Of a stretch of 64,000 nucleotides of DNA, positions 17,974 to 28,500 are shown one piece after another. The number at the start of each line of letters is the position of its first letter. Within the stretch, counting starts at the first letter, position 1. Both the position numbers and the translations under genes were made by a program. Under the pieces are notes generated by a model. It was not told the DNA's origin and searched no databases. It saw only the letters and a list, made by a program, of their open reading frames with translations. The DNA is from Strigamia acuminata (taxonomy: Eukaryota > Arthropoda > Chilopoda > Geophilomorpha > Linotaeniidae): contig OX442317.1 of assembly GCA_949358305.1 (NCBI GenBank), positions 1,674,001 to 1,738,000 on the forward strand, read 5' to 3'.

Positions 17974-20807
17974 TTGTGAGTTGCTTTTACCAGAATGTGC
18001 GTGGTTTAAGAACTAAGTGTCTCGAATTTGTTATGGGTCTTACTGAGGTTGGCGCTGACGTTTACTGTTTATCTGAAACTTGGTTTAATGACGAGATTTA
18101 TGAGGGCGATTATTTCACTAGTCAATTTAAGGTTTTCCGTAATGATCGCGACATTAATTCCGGCCTCACCCGTGGTGGTGGGTTGTTATGTGCTGTTAAT
18201 TCCACGATTAACTCCTATCGTCGTTTTGATTTGGAGTATGGTGATCTTAGCTTATGGGTCGAGTTGGGTTGTGGATCTAGACGGATTTTGGTTGGGTGTT
18301 GTTACATTCCTCCTCGTACTCCGACTCTGGTTCTGCAGGCCTGCTTGGACCGGTGTCGTGAGTCCGTGGCGTCCTTTTCTGGGGATGTTATTCTGCTTGG
18401 AGATTTTAATCTTCCGGGGATTTCTTGGATTCCATTTGATCTTGGGCGTGCCTTGTCGGTGGTTCGAGCCTCGGCCCTTTCCTTAAATGAATTTTCTTGT
18501 TTTGTGGGGGTCTCTCAATTTAACCGAGTTTTGAATTGTCATGGCGATTTGTTGGATTTGATTTTTTCGAACTGCTCCGACCTGTGTGTTTCTCTTGCTG
18601 ATGCTTGCTTGGTTTCTCCCGACAATTATCATCCGCCTTTGGCGTTTCGCCTGTCTATTGTTGGTGTCCCTGCTGCGAGAGGTGACTATCTTTGCTTTAG
18701 AGCTGGGGATTATCATTCTCTATATACTTTTTTGGCGGGCTATGATTGGTCTTGTGTTCTCAGCTGCTCTGATGTTAATGTTGGGGTTGGGATGTTGTCT
18801 GACGTTCTTGTGGAGGCGGTTCGTCGTTATATTCCGCGTAGGGTTCGAATGGATTCTAAGTTTCCCCCGTGGTTCTCCTTTGACTTAAGGGTTTTATTGA
18901 GGGACAAGCGTGTTTTTCATCGGAAATTCAAGCGTTATGGTCGTGGATGTGACTATCTTAGATTTGCGGAGTGTCGCAGGGGTGCTAAGGTTCAGATGAG
19001 GAGGGATCGTGAGGCGTACTTTGGGGTGATTGCGGATTCTGTCCGCTATAATCCTAGGAACTTTTGGCGATTTGTAAAGCCCAGGTATCGTGCTGCCCAT
19101 TCGGACATTGTCCTGGACGATGGAGGGGTTTTGACCGCTGAGTCCGCGGATTTGGGAAGACTCTTTTGTCATCATTTTGGGTCGATTGTATCGGGCTATC
19201 ACAATACTGCTGCGGTAAATGAGTATCTGGACTCTGAGATGGGGATTAAAAGCTCCAGTGATTCTTTTGTTGCCGATCGTCTGGACATTCCGGCTTTGTC
19301 TGGAATTGATGTTCGAGCGGCATCGGTGAAGCTCCGATCGCATGGTGCCTGTGGTTTGGACGGGTTTCCGCCGTTCATCCTTAAGGGATGTATTGAGGTG
19401 TTATTGGTTCCTCTGGTTTATTTGTTCAATCTGTCGCTTTCTTGCGGGGTTTTTCCGGTTGCTTGGAAGGATGCGTTGGTGGTCCCTGTTTTCAAGAGCG
19501 GTAAGCGCACCAGCGTATCCAATTTTAGACCTATCTCTTTATTGAGTAGTTTGGCTAAGTTATTTGAACTATCTGTGCTTGCCAGGATGAGCTCGTGGGT
19601 AGATGGATTTACTACGGATGCCCAGTTTGGTTTTACATGTGGGAAGTCTGTGGAGCTGAATCTCCTGAATTTTTATAATGAGGTATTCGACTCTTTTCAT
19701 ACCAGGGGCCAATTTGATGTCATCTACTTGGATTTCGCGAAGGCTTTTGATCGAATTTGCCACGATCTACTGTTGATCAAGCTGGAGTTTTACGGTTTGT
19801 CCCCGCGTTTTATTAAGTGGTTTGCTAGTTATTTAGGTCGGAGGAATAACTTTCTTAAGTGTAATGGGGTTACTACGTCAAGTTGTTACGTGACTAATTC
19901 TGGTGTCCCACAGGGTTCTATTCTGGGTCCTGTGTTGTTCAAGCTGTTTATCAACGATTTATCCTACTTTCTTCGTGGTCTGTCCCACTCGTTCTTTGCG
20001 GATGATACCAAGTTGGGCCGCAGCATTGATACTGTTGGGGATTGCGAGGATCTGCAGCGTTATTTGAATAGAGTACAATGTTGGACTGATGCAAACTGCA
20101 TGAGCCTAAATGTCAACAAGTCAGTAGTGCTTTCTTTCTCCCGTCGTGCTGTGAAGCTTTTGCATCCCTACACGTTGGGTGGTGTTTTGATTCCACGACG
20201 TTCGGTGATAAGGGATCTGGGTGTGACTTTCGATGATTGTTTTATCTTTAGAAATCATGTTAATCGATTGGTCGGTGAGTGTACGAGGGTTTTGGGCATT
20301 CTCTTTCGTCTCTCTTTTGTTTTTACGTCTCCGGGTCCGCTTCGCTTGTTGTTTATTTCTTTGGTTCGTTCTCGTATTTTGTTTTCGTCTTTGGTTTGGA
20401 GGGGCTGTGCTGTCTATCTGCTTAACCGTCTCGAGGGGCTGCAACGTAATTTTGCTTGGATGATTTATAGGAGATATTTTTATCACCTATTTAATTATTC
20501 TTATTCGGAGGTGCTCGTGGCTTTGGGTTTGCGTTCTGTTGGTTCCCATATGATTCTTCTTGACTGCATTTTCGTTTTTCGTTTGATCAGTGGCAAGGTC
20601 GTGGCTCCCTGTCTGTTATCTTGCTTGCACTTTAATGTTCCTTGGGTGGGGAGGGAGTTGCGCACCCCACGTGTTACTTTCTCTGTTTCTAACTCTTACT
20701 CCCCTGTTGGGCGTTTATTACGGAGCGTTAATGTCTTTTTGGGTGATATTGACATTTTTAATTGTACTCTCTCTGGTATTGAGCATGCTTTTGTTGTTGG
20801 GTCTTGA
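17970..20807 (+). CDS. LINE ORF2: endonuclease and reverse transcriptase
   Basis: 945 residues. The apurinic-type endonuclease occupies about residues 1-225: QNVRGLR near 9, SETW near 35, GDFN near 146 and a D-N-Y-H-P motif near 217 in place of the usual S-D-H. The reverse transcriptase occupies about 430-720: RPISLL near 519, QFGFTCGKS, the catalytic Asp of YLDFAKAFD near 587, GVPQGSILGPVLF near 645, and FADD near 676 in place of YADD. A C-terminal region of about 220 residues follows, without a recognisable RNase H. There is no internal stop or frameshift, so the protein may be active. It would nick the target and reverse-transcribe the element RNA in place. Confidence 0.92.
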   Translation: MIVSCFYQNVRGLRTKCLEFVMGLTEVGADVYCLSETWFNDEIYEGDYFTSQFKVFRNDRDINSGLTRGGGLLCAVNSTINSYRRFDLEYGDLSLWVELGCGSRRILVGCCYIPPRTPTLVLQACLDRCRESVASFSGDVILLGDFNLPGISWIPFDLGRALSVVRASALSLNEFSCFVGVSQFNRVLNCHGDLLDLIFSNCSDLCVSLADACLVSPDNYHPPLAFRLSIVGVPAARGDYLCFRAGDYHSLYTFLAGYDWSCVLSCSDVNVGVGMLSDVLVEAVRRYIPRRVRMDSKFPPWFSFDLRVLLRDKRVFHRKFKRYGRGCDYLRFAECRRGAKVQMRRDREAYFGVIADSVRYNPRNFWRFVKPRYRAAHSDIVLDDGGVLTAESADLGRLFCHHFGSIVSGYHNTAAVNEYLDSEMGIKSSSDSFVADRLDIPALSGIDVRAASVKLRSHGACGLDGFPPFILKGCIEVLLVPLVYLFNLSLSCGVFPVAWKDALVVPVFKSGKRTSVSNFRPISLLSSLAKLFELSVLARMSSWVDGFTTDAQFGFTCGKSVELNLLNFYNEVFDSFHTRGQFDVIYLDFAKAFDRICHDLLLIKLEFYGLSPRFIKWFASYLGRRNNFLKCNGVTTSSCYVTNSGVPQGSILGPVLFKLFINDLSYFLRGLSHSFFADDTKLGRSIDTVGDCEDLQRYLNRVQCWTDANCMSLNVNKSVVLSFSRRAVKLLHPYTLGGVLIPRRSVIRDLGVTFDDCFIFRNHVNRLVGECTRVLGILFRLSFVFTSPGPLRLLFISLVRSRILFSSLVWRGCAVYLLNRLEGLQRNFAWMIYRRYFYHLFNYSYSEVLVALGLRSVGSHMILLDCIFVFRLISGKVVAPCLLSCLHFNVPWVGRELRTPRVTFSVSNSYSPVGRLLRSVNVFLGDIDIFNCTLSGIEHAFVVGS

Positions 20808-20952
20808 TGCTGATTTAATGTAATTTTAATTTTGATTTTTTGTTTTTGCTGTTGTGTTTCTTTTGATGTTCTATTTTGAATTATGATTTTTTTTTTTTTT
20901 TTTGATCTCTTTTTGTTTTTGTAATTGACGATGGTTGTTTAGGTGGTTTGAT

Positions 20953-20994
20953 GGGTGTCCCCCCCCTGTAGGCTTCGGCTGTTGGGGGGCACCC
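20953..20994 (+). promoter_or_regulatory. GC-rich 3' terminal hairpin of the LINE
   Basis: GGGTG pairs with CACCC and a run of six to eight C pairs with GGGGGG around a loop containing GGCTTCGGCT. It lies just before the AATAA-rich tail. A 3' stem-loop is the template recognition site in several LINE families; that role here is inferred from position and form. Confidence 0.6.
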
Positions 20995-22658
20995 TTCTTT
21001 TGGAAAATAAACAATAATAATAATATATTTAGGTTTTTCAACACTTATTTCCAATTTATTTTAAAAGAAAAAAATTAAAATTAAAAAATTGACATGTCAG
21101 GATGATTAGTTAATCAAGATGAAAGTCTGAACACATTTTTACTATCTCAAAACATCTTCAAAACACAAAAAAATTAAATATCTACTCTAATAACCGCCTC
21201 GTCCTTAGATCTATTTCCCTTTTTTACTTTCACTTCTCTGTAGATAGGCAGATATCAGGTCAAATTTAGCACCGATATATACATATACACACCACAACAT
21301 GTTATTGTTTGACAATACAAACAAAAATCAATTCCAATTTCATTTTTTTTTAAAAATATTTTTTAATTTTTTTATATTAATTTATTTTCATTTCATATCA
21401 TATTTAAAAATGTGGCGTTTGTCTAATAATACCAATAACGATCGCTTTATTATCATTTTTATTACTGTTATTTAAAATATGACGAAAAACTGTTTAAAAA
21501 TTTGCCAATTTAATGTGAAGAAAAAATATATATACACCCTCTTCTGTTTGTCTTCCAACCATTTTTCAAAAAAATAAAAATAAAGTAAAAATAATAAATT
21601 ATAAAATAAAAAAAAAAAAAAAAAAAAAATGGATGAAAAAAATCACACCTGATCTTGTTCAAAAAATAGAAGAAAAATCAATGAAAAAGCAAATTAAAAT
21701 CAAATTTCTTCTTTTACTTTTCTTTGAGCAATGATTCAGCCATATTTTCCATCCATTTCATTTTTTTTTCCTCCATGTAACTGAAATATTCACTCTTTAC
21801 AGAACTTTAGTCCGAAATGACATTCTGTCTGAGTTTTTTGAAAAATAAGAAAAAATAAAAAAAAAATTAATAAAAAACAAAAAATCGTGCGACAATTGTT
21901 GATTTTCTACGCAAACAAAGCACAAAAAGCATCATCATCCCGTACGATTGTACTCACGCCCATGCGTCTTGCAACAGGTTCCTATTCCAACACACGAAAC
22001 CAATCAATAACCCGACGTCAAGCAAACTCGTATTGAATGCCAAAGATTGGTGAATGAACGACTATCAAAGACACGAGACAATTCGCGTGTAATTCCATTA
22101 ACCGATGACGAAATTGGGATAAACATGATGCGATTTGCAAAGGAAAAAGAAAAAGGAAAAATTTAATGAAGCCGAGTGTGTTCAAAGAGTTGGCGAGAAA
22201 ATCTAATCTTCACACGCACTCATCTGCTTCACAATGGATCGGAGCTTTTCCTAATCGATCACTAACTCGTAAATAATCTGCATCCAGCACACACAAACAC
22301 GTACAATCGCATTCCCAGCAATTGCATTCACAGGCGGGTGTCAAAACGCGCGCGCACCCAGCAAACGATGCATCCGAGTGGAGGACCCCTCGCCTCTGCA
22401 ACCGCGTCGTTCCACATCGATTTTCGGCTCGAGCGTTGAACTCTGCCCATTATTCACTCCAGTCGAGAAACTCAAGGACAAAACTCATGCTGGACGTCTA
22501 GTCAAAAGACTTCCCAATTTGTTTATCATCAGTTTATTCCTAATTACCGCCCACTTAAAGTGACTGATGCACCTGCGGTTCATCCAATTGCCCACAACTT
22601 ACACGCTCACCTTTAAGTCGCTCGCGTTTAAAGTCTCCCCGCGTCACAAAACGGCGCG

Positions 22659-22666
22659 TGACGTCA
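22659..22666. promoter_or_regulatory. CRE palindrome TGACGTCA
   Basis: Perfect CREB/ATF-type site in a CpG-rich stretch 2.8 kb before the beta1 start. Two other copies lie in unrelated sequence (38751-38758 and 59684-59691), so functional weight is modest. Confidence 0.3.
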
Positions 22667-24280
22667 TTACGCACACGCAATCCGAGGGGAAACACATCCG
22701 CCGACGCGAATCAGAACAAAACGCGATATTACAACACATTCGACCTATTTTCTCACAGGATTAAACCTTTTCTTTATTGCAATTCGTCGAAATTTGATCT
22801 CCAGTTTTCACTTCACTTTTTCCCATCTTCCATTTTCTTAAGTGCAGCATCCACTAAAAAAAAAAAGAAAAAGTGGGGAAGGGGAGGGAAGAAAGAAAAA
22901 ATAATGTTGCTATATTCCTCATTCCTCATTCAAAGTGTCTCTTCTGCAAACACGAGTCCCTGCAAAACTTCTTGTGTCATGTTAAATACCGCGAAATGCG
23001 GACGCACATCGAGGCCAATTGATTTCGCGTAATAAATCTTTCAGATTTTCGTTCCGTTTGTTGGTGAAGTGCAGAAAAGCCCACGAGACTCGCGTCCAAA
23101 ATTGCCCCCTTTTTCTGCCTATGAAAATTCCACTTTTAACTCCAACTTTGCACTCGCCAGCTTTAATTTTAATTAGCATTAGCCGAACATAAACCCATTG
23201 TCGCTTTGCTTGTTTCCTCGTCAGCTCGACTTGTTTGAAAAATCCCCATAAAACTTTCTCCATTCACATCTTTTATGCATTTTGATGGAAGGATCAAATT
23301 GAATAAGAAGCTATTGTAAACCCCGTTGCGATTCCGTGTCCTTCTCCCACACTCGTCCTTCTGATGTATTTTTCCTCCACTTGGCACGTCAAATGTCACC
23401 GGGTTGCAACGTCAAACTTTGGCCCTTTCCCAACTTTTGAGTTGAGTTTCATGTTTTCTTCTCGCGCTGTCCCCGAGCTAATTTCTACCCCTAATCTCCC
23501 CAACCCCCGCCAACAAAAAAAAAAGAAACGAAAAAAGAAAATAAAATAAAATCCGAGTAAACAGTTCCTTTAAAGCCTCAGGTTCAGGAGACGAAACAAA
23601 GACATCGTCTCTGCGATCGTCCATCTTGCGAACACAATTGTGGCATCGCAATTTGTGTTGGCAAAGAGGCATCCGCGCGCATTCCATTGGTCTTGCTTGA
23701 CTATGACGTATGTGTTTGGCTTTGTGTCAACATGAGGTGCACACAAAAGCGCCAACCTACTTTGAATATCTCCGCTGGACGACTACACGCAATAAAACTT
23801 AGAGCCAACTTTCCACTTTCCACTCTGCATTACACAAATTGGCGATTCAAATTTGCAAAATCGAATTCCGATTCATCGACGCGGGCAATTTATTTATTGA
23901 TTAATTTATTTATTTTCCTATTTAATTAGTTGATCTATTAGCGGCAAGCGCACACGAGAAGATCACGAACCTCCGAACGATTCCCTAGTGGCCATTTGTT
24001 ATTGGTTTTAAAAGAAACAAATGATATATCCTCGCACCCCGCTTACATTTCTGCGAAAATAGCAACGCTGTGCGGATATTTTTCAAAGAGACAGGGGGAT
24101 GAGTTGAGAGGTCGGATCGGTGGGTGGGTGTGGGAGCTGCGAATCTAACAAGAATCGCGCCTGGTGTCGAGGCTTCTTTCAACCCATGGCGCATTTCTGC
24201 AAGGCGAAGAGGCAACAAAAATCGATTGGTTGCGAAACTCAGTCCAAACCATTGCCCAAAGAGGAGGATGACTAGCGCCC

Positions 24281-24293
24281 GTTGCCTAGCAAC
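24281..24293. promoter_or_regulatory. X-box (RFX) motif
   Basis: GTTGCCTAGCAAC fits GTNRCC-N-RGYAAC with a one-base spacer. It lies in a CpG-richer block 1.2 kb before the beta1 start. A second match, GTTGCCTAGTAAC, is at 32175-32187. RFX factors bind such sites, often at ciliary and neuronal genes; use here is inference. Confidence 0.3.
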
Positions 24294-24749
24294 CGGATGT
24301 CGGTTTTCTCTACTTAGCTCCAGTTGTGCCAAAATCCCTCTGCAACGACTTTACCCTCACTAAATGAAGTTTACAAACAAAAAACACCGCCTCGTAGCGA
24401 ACACCCCCCGACCCGATTCCAAACTCTGCTCAAACTCGACGCGCTCATCTTTATTCTCTAATCGTTCCGTCCACCGCACCACCAGCGAGTGCAATGCTCC
24501 CTCGCACTAAACTCCGGTACTAATCGAGCTAAAAATAAAATTAAAAGAATGAAAAAAAATAATTTTATTTTATTTAAATTAATTTATTATTATTATTATT
24601 ATTTTTAATTATTTTTAATTTAATTTTAATAATTTTTTATTTTTTTTTTATTTTTATTTATTTATCAGTTGATTTTGTCGCGTAAAATTTAATCAAGATC
24701 CAATCATAGAAGCGTGAATCTCCCGAGTCAAATCAATCCGATCAAACAC

Positions 24750-25503
24750 GCACAATACAAGGCTACTCGAGCTGCCTGTGCTGTGCCTGCCCTTACCCCA
24801 CCACCAGACGGCGCGCGCGGCGGACTCTCCCAACCTCGTTTCCAACTAAGCGACCGCCAGTGAGCGCTCGACTCGGTAGCAGCTAGCGCACCTGCGCGCG
24901 TACAAGCCTGCCCTGCCCTCCCTCCGCGATCGCCCGCAACGCGTGTGGCCGAAACGATTGCAGGCTAACGAACGGATATTCAAGCTCGGATACGAAAACT
25001 CCACTCTTCATGGAACGTAGCGACGGAGACGCAACAGCCATTTACCCATCGGGCTCGTGGTGGAGACCACGCCCGTGAGGAGCACTGCAACAAGCCAGAC
25101 CTCGGCCGCCCAGCTCTGCTTGCGCCGTGCCGGCCTCGGATTCGTCCGCGCCGTTGCGGGGGGGCCAAGACTTCCCCCCTCCCCCTCCCTGTGTCCCCCC
25201 CCCATCCGACCCCATCCATCCCCCTCGCCCTTCACCTCCACCCCGATCCCACTACTGCAACCACCATTACCAAGGCAACGTACAGTGTATCTATCCAAAT
25301 CCATGGCTATGTTAGTGTGAAAGGTGTAGAGAAATATTAACTGTACAAACACTGGCACGGCCGCACTGACACAAACGGATGCGGGTGAGCAGAAGGCCTA
25401 GTGCAATTCGGGCGGGCGTCGGCAAGACGGTACGAGCTGCGACTGCGAGGGTGCATGCTGGAATGACCGGTCACGGAGCATCCGTACTCCCGAGGACAAA
25501 GCC
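24750..25503 (+). promoter_or_regulatory. CpG-rich presumed promoter and 5' UTR of beta1
   Basis: The most GC-rich stretch of the window, with C-runs and many CpG, ending in a suitable start context (AAAGCC before ATG). No TATA box was recognised, and the transcription start cannot be placed from sequence. Confidence 0.4.
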
Positions 25504-25558
25504 ATGAGGGTCATCGCCAGTTTCCTGGCCCTAGTTCTAGGTAGTCTAGCTGTCCACG
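25504..25558 (+). CDS. nAChRbeta1: beta1 exon 1: signal peptide
   Basis: ATG opens [18 protein letters not shown] plus one base, then donor GTGAGT. A basic residue followed by a hydrophobic core is a typical signal peptide. The phase (one base over) fits exon 2 at either possible acceptor. Assignment to beta1 rests on phase, strand and the absence of any other gene between; a transcript would settle it. Confidence 0.75.
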
Positions 25559-28500
25559 GTGAGTGAGTACATTTCTCCTCTTTTTATTTCTTTCATTCCG
25601 GCCCGAATACACCTTTAATTCGTCGCCAAACATTCCGTCCAACACACACGTACCAACACAGCGAGATGGAAATTTCATCTGCATTTCAATGCGCAGACGC
25701 CATGACGCGCGGGGCACAAAAATGCCGGCGCTGCTGCTGCTGCTGTTGTTGCTGCTCTTGCTCTTGCTCTTGTGGTTCTCCCCTTCTCCTACGATGAATC
25801 ACAATAGATTAATAGCCAGAATACGTCAAACGGAGAGGATATTGTGTGTCGAATGCAGTTGCACCAAGAATTATTCATGTGGGCAAATTGGTGATGGGTG
25901 ATGGAGGCGTTGAGAAGATGACGATCACAAACGTTAAAAAATTTATTTTAAAAAAAAAATTTATTTATTTATTGTAGAGAAAAAGGGTTAAACGATAGAA
26001 GGGAGTTATAATTAAGAGTATTATTTATGGTTTTTGTAGTCAATGATATGGATCTTAAGTGACGTTTAGCCTCAACACCCTTCTCTTAACTCGGAGCTGT
26101 GCATTAATGATGTGGTAACGGTGAGGTGTGAGCTGATCAATGTGACACAATTGGAAATCAAATTAGGCTCTTATTTCTCAACACGCAACGTGGTTTTGCC
26201 AACTTCCGTTCAAGAAATTTATAAATTGTGCATCACATACCTGTCAATAACACACTATAGAAAAATCAATTCCAACCCCCCTTTTCATCGCGCGGATTAT
26301 ATTTATTTTTAAAACCCTCTTATGACTTACTTAAGACCTCATAAAATACTAAATTGTAACCTTCCAGATCACAAAAAATATCAAACAAATTTAATAATTT
26401 CTTTATTTAAAAGCTCCGCCTTAAAAAATCAAACTTCGCTGCATTACACCAGATCTAAATTCACCCTTTTCAGAGCTTCAAAAATCCCTTCACTACAAAC
26501 TTAATAAGCGAATTAATCACTTATTAAAATCTCCTTACCTTTAAATCAACAAAACCCTTGATGGGTCCTCTTTATTCCCGATCCCCACACACAATAAGAT
26601 GTACGCGGTCGCATAATACATACGGCAGGCAAAACGTAGAGAGAGAGAGAGAAAAAAGAATGTGAAAAGCCTTAAAAGAAAAGAATAGCTTATTATACGT
26701 GAAAGCTTGAAGAGAAGAATCCTCCCTTTCAGAAGAGCGAAAAAAATCATCCTAAACAAAAAAATAAATAAATAAAAAATAAAAAAAAAATCAGCCATTG
26801 CCTCAAACACACTCACTCGCATTTTTCAATAAGTTTCTTTACAAATTGAAGATTAGCTTTTGAAAAAGCCTTCAGCAGTTAACTTATTTATAGTGTCGTA
26901 TCTACAATACACCATTTTCAAATATTCATAATGACACTTTCCCCCCTTATCCCACTCTAATCTTACTCGCTTTCCCCAAAAGCATTTCATGCAAACCAAA
27001 AAAAGAAAAGAAAAAAACACACGAGTGTTTTGAAACTCACTAAATTCCTCGCTTTTATTGCCCTAAATTCATGGGAAAAGATTTCTGCCCAAAAGAAAAA
27101 TAATCATATCAAAAGGAAGTCGTAACCTTTACTCCTTAAAGATGGGAATAAATAAAAATAAAAATGAATCGAAATTTGGAAAACAAAAATGGTTTTTTGT
27201 GGCACTCCAACCAATTCTTGGATTAGTGTTTGTGTGTTTCGAGACAAGACGAAAACGCAGACTCGAATTCGTGCTTGGAATTTCAATTGCTAATCACATC
27301 TAATGGAAGAAACAAAGGAAAAATGTCTTCGACAAACACGAAAAGCAAAAAAAAGGCGGCGGCGCAGCCCCTTGCCTCGCTTCCCTTGCCAACCCAGAAT
27401 TAAATTCACAACTTTATTGCCTTAAATATTTCCCCCCGATCGTATTCGCCATCACGTCAGCGTCGACTTTAAATCCCATTCGATGCACATCTTGCAAAAC
27501 AAGCCAAAGCGGTTTCCTAAACCCGTTTTAATTTGGGTTTAAAAAAATTTAACTCTCTTTAACTGCATTTTCACGTGCAATCAGAGCACCCGGTCTTCGT
27601 CTTTAAGTCTGCGGGTGTTTGGCCCCTCCCTGCCGCCAGAGGAATGGTCTGTGCCGATGACATGCGGTTGCCCCATCGATCGGCCCTCCATCTTTGCGTC
27701 TTCCTGGTCTACTGCTACCCACGTCACCAACAGTACACATTACGCTTGCACTCGTAAACGGGCAAAGCGGCAAAATCTGCTCAACTCAAACTCATCCAGC
27801 CCGATAATCCGGCATCTTTCATCCCGCCATTTTTCTTCCTCGTCCTCCTCCCTCGATTTCAAATTATCATTACAAGTCAGAGTGAAAGGGAAAGGGAACC
27901 AATCGCAACCGTCAATTATTTACACCTGTCTAATCTTCCATTTCCGACAGCTTCTTCTATTTTTTCACGTCAAATTGGAAAAATAACACGTCTCAACGGT
28001 TAATTACTGATTGACATTCGCGATATTTTGCTCAAATTCAATTGCGGGGGGTTAAGTACTTCGGATCACTTGTCACTCTGCAGTTCACAGCTGCCATGCC
28101 AAGAAATTACATCTTGTCAAGATAACGACGAAGAAATCCTTAAATTGGCCAAACGGAAAAAAAATATTTAATCTTTCTATAAACTCGGTGCCGCTTCCAA
28201 ACATCAAACAGATAGCAGCCATCTTAGACAAGATTAAAGATTCTTGCAGCGCGTTTTGTCTGACTAAAACAACCGGGGCCAATTCAGGCCATCTCCAGGT
28301 TGTTAGTCCCACATGGTAGCGAGAAGTCAACAACCTCAAGAAAAGAAAAAGAAAAAGAAAAGAAAAGAAAACCCTTGCAATTGCAAATGCCATTTTCATT
28401 CAATATTTTGCTTCGATCAGTCATGCGATAAAATAAAGGGGTAGATGGTTATCCACTGTTTACATGGCGTGTCAAAGACATCCACACGGTTCGTTGAGGG

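Larger units (their letters stand above)
16644..21033 (+). mobile_element. 5'-truncated non-LTR retrotransposon (LINE), jockey/CR1/L2-like
   Basis: A 4.4-kb block, G/T-rich on the coding strand and unlike the AT-rich flanks. It has ORF1 (no start codon), a hydrophobic bridging ORF, ORF2 with apurinic-type endonuclease and reverse transcriptase, a GC-rich 3' hairpin and a short AATAA-rich tail. No RNase H domain is seen. The 5' edge lies against (ATT)n and ORF1 opens into flanking DNA without an ATG, which points to 5' truncation as is usual for LINE insertions. The open 945-codon ORF2 suggests a recent insertion. The target duplication is obscured by simple repeats at both ends. Clade placement is inference. 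Confidence 0.9.
21034..25503. other. Spacer and presumed beta1 upstream region
   Basis: 21.0-21.9 kb is AT-rich with no feature. From about 22.0 kb the DNA becomes richer in G+C and CpG, strongest at 24.75-25.5 kb just before the beta1 start. It contains a perfect CRE (22659-22666) and an X-box-like motif (24281-24293). No convincing exon was found; open frames here lack splice or family support. Confidence 0.55.

Noticed and set aside
25057-25320. Pro-rich open frame in the beta1 upstream region
   Set aside because: Created by C-runs in GC-rich DNA; no ATG at its start and lies in the presumed 5' UTR/promoter.
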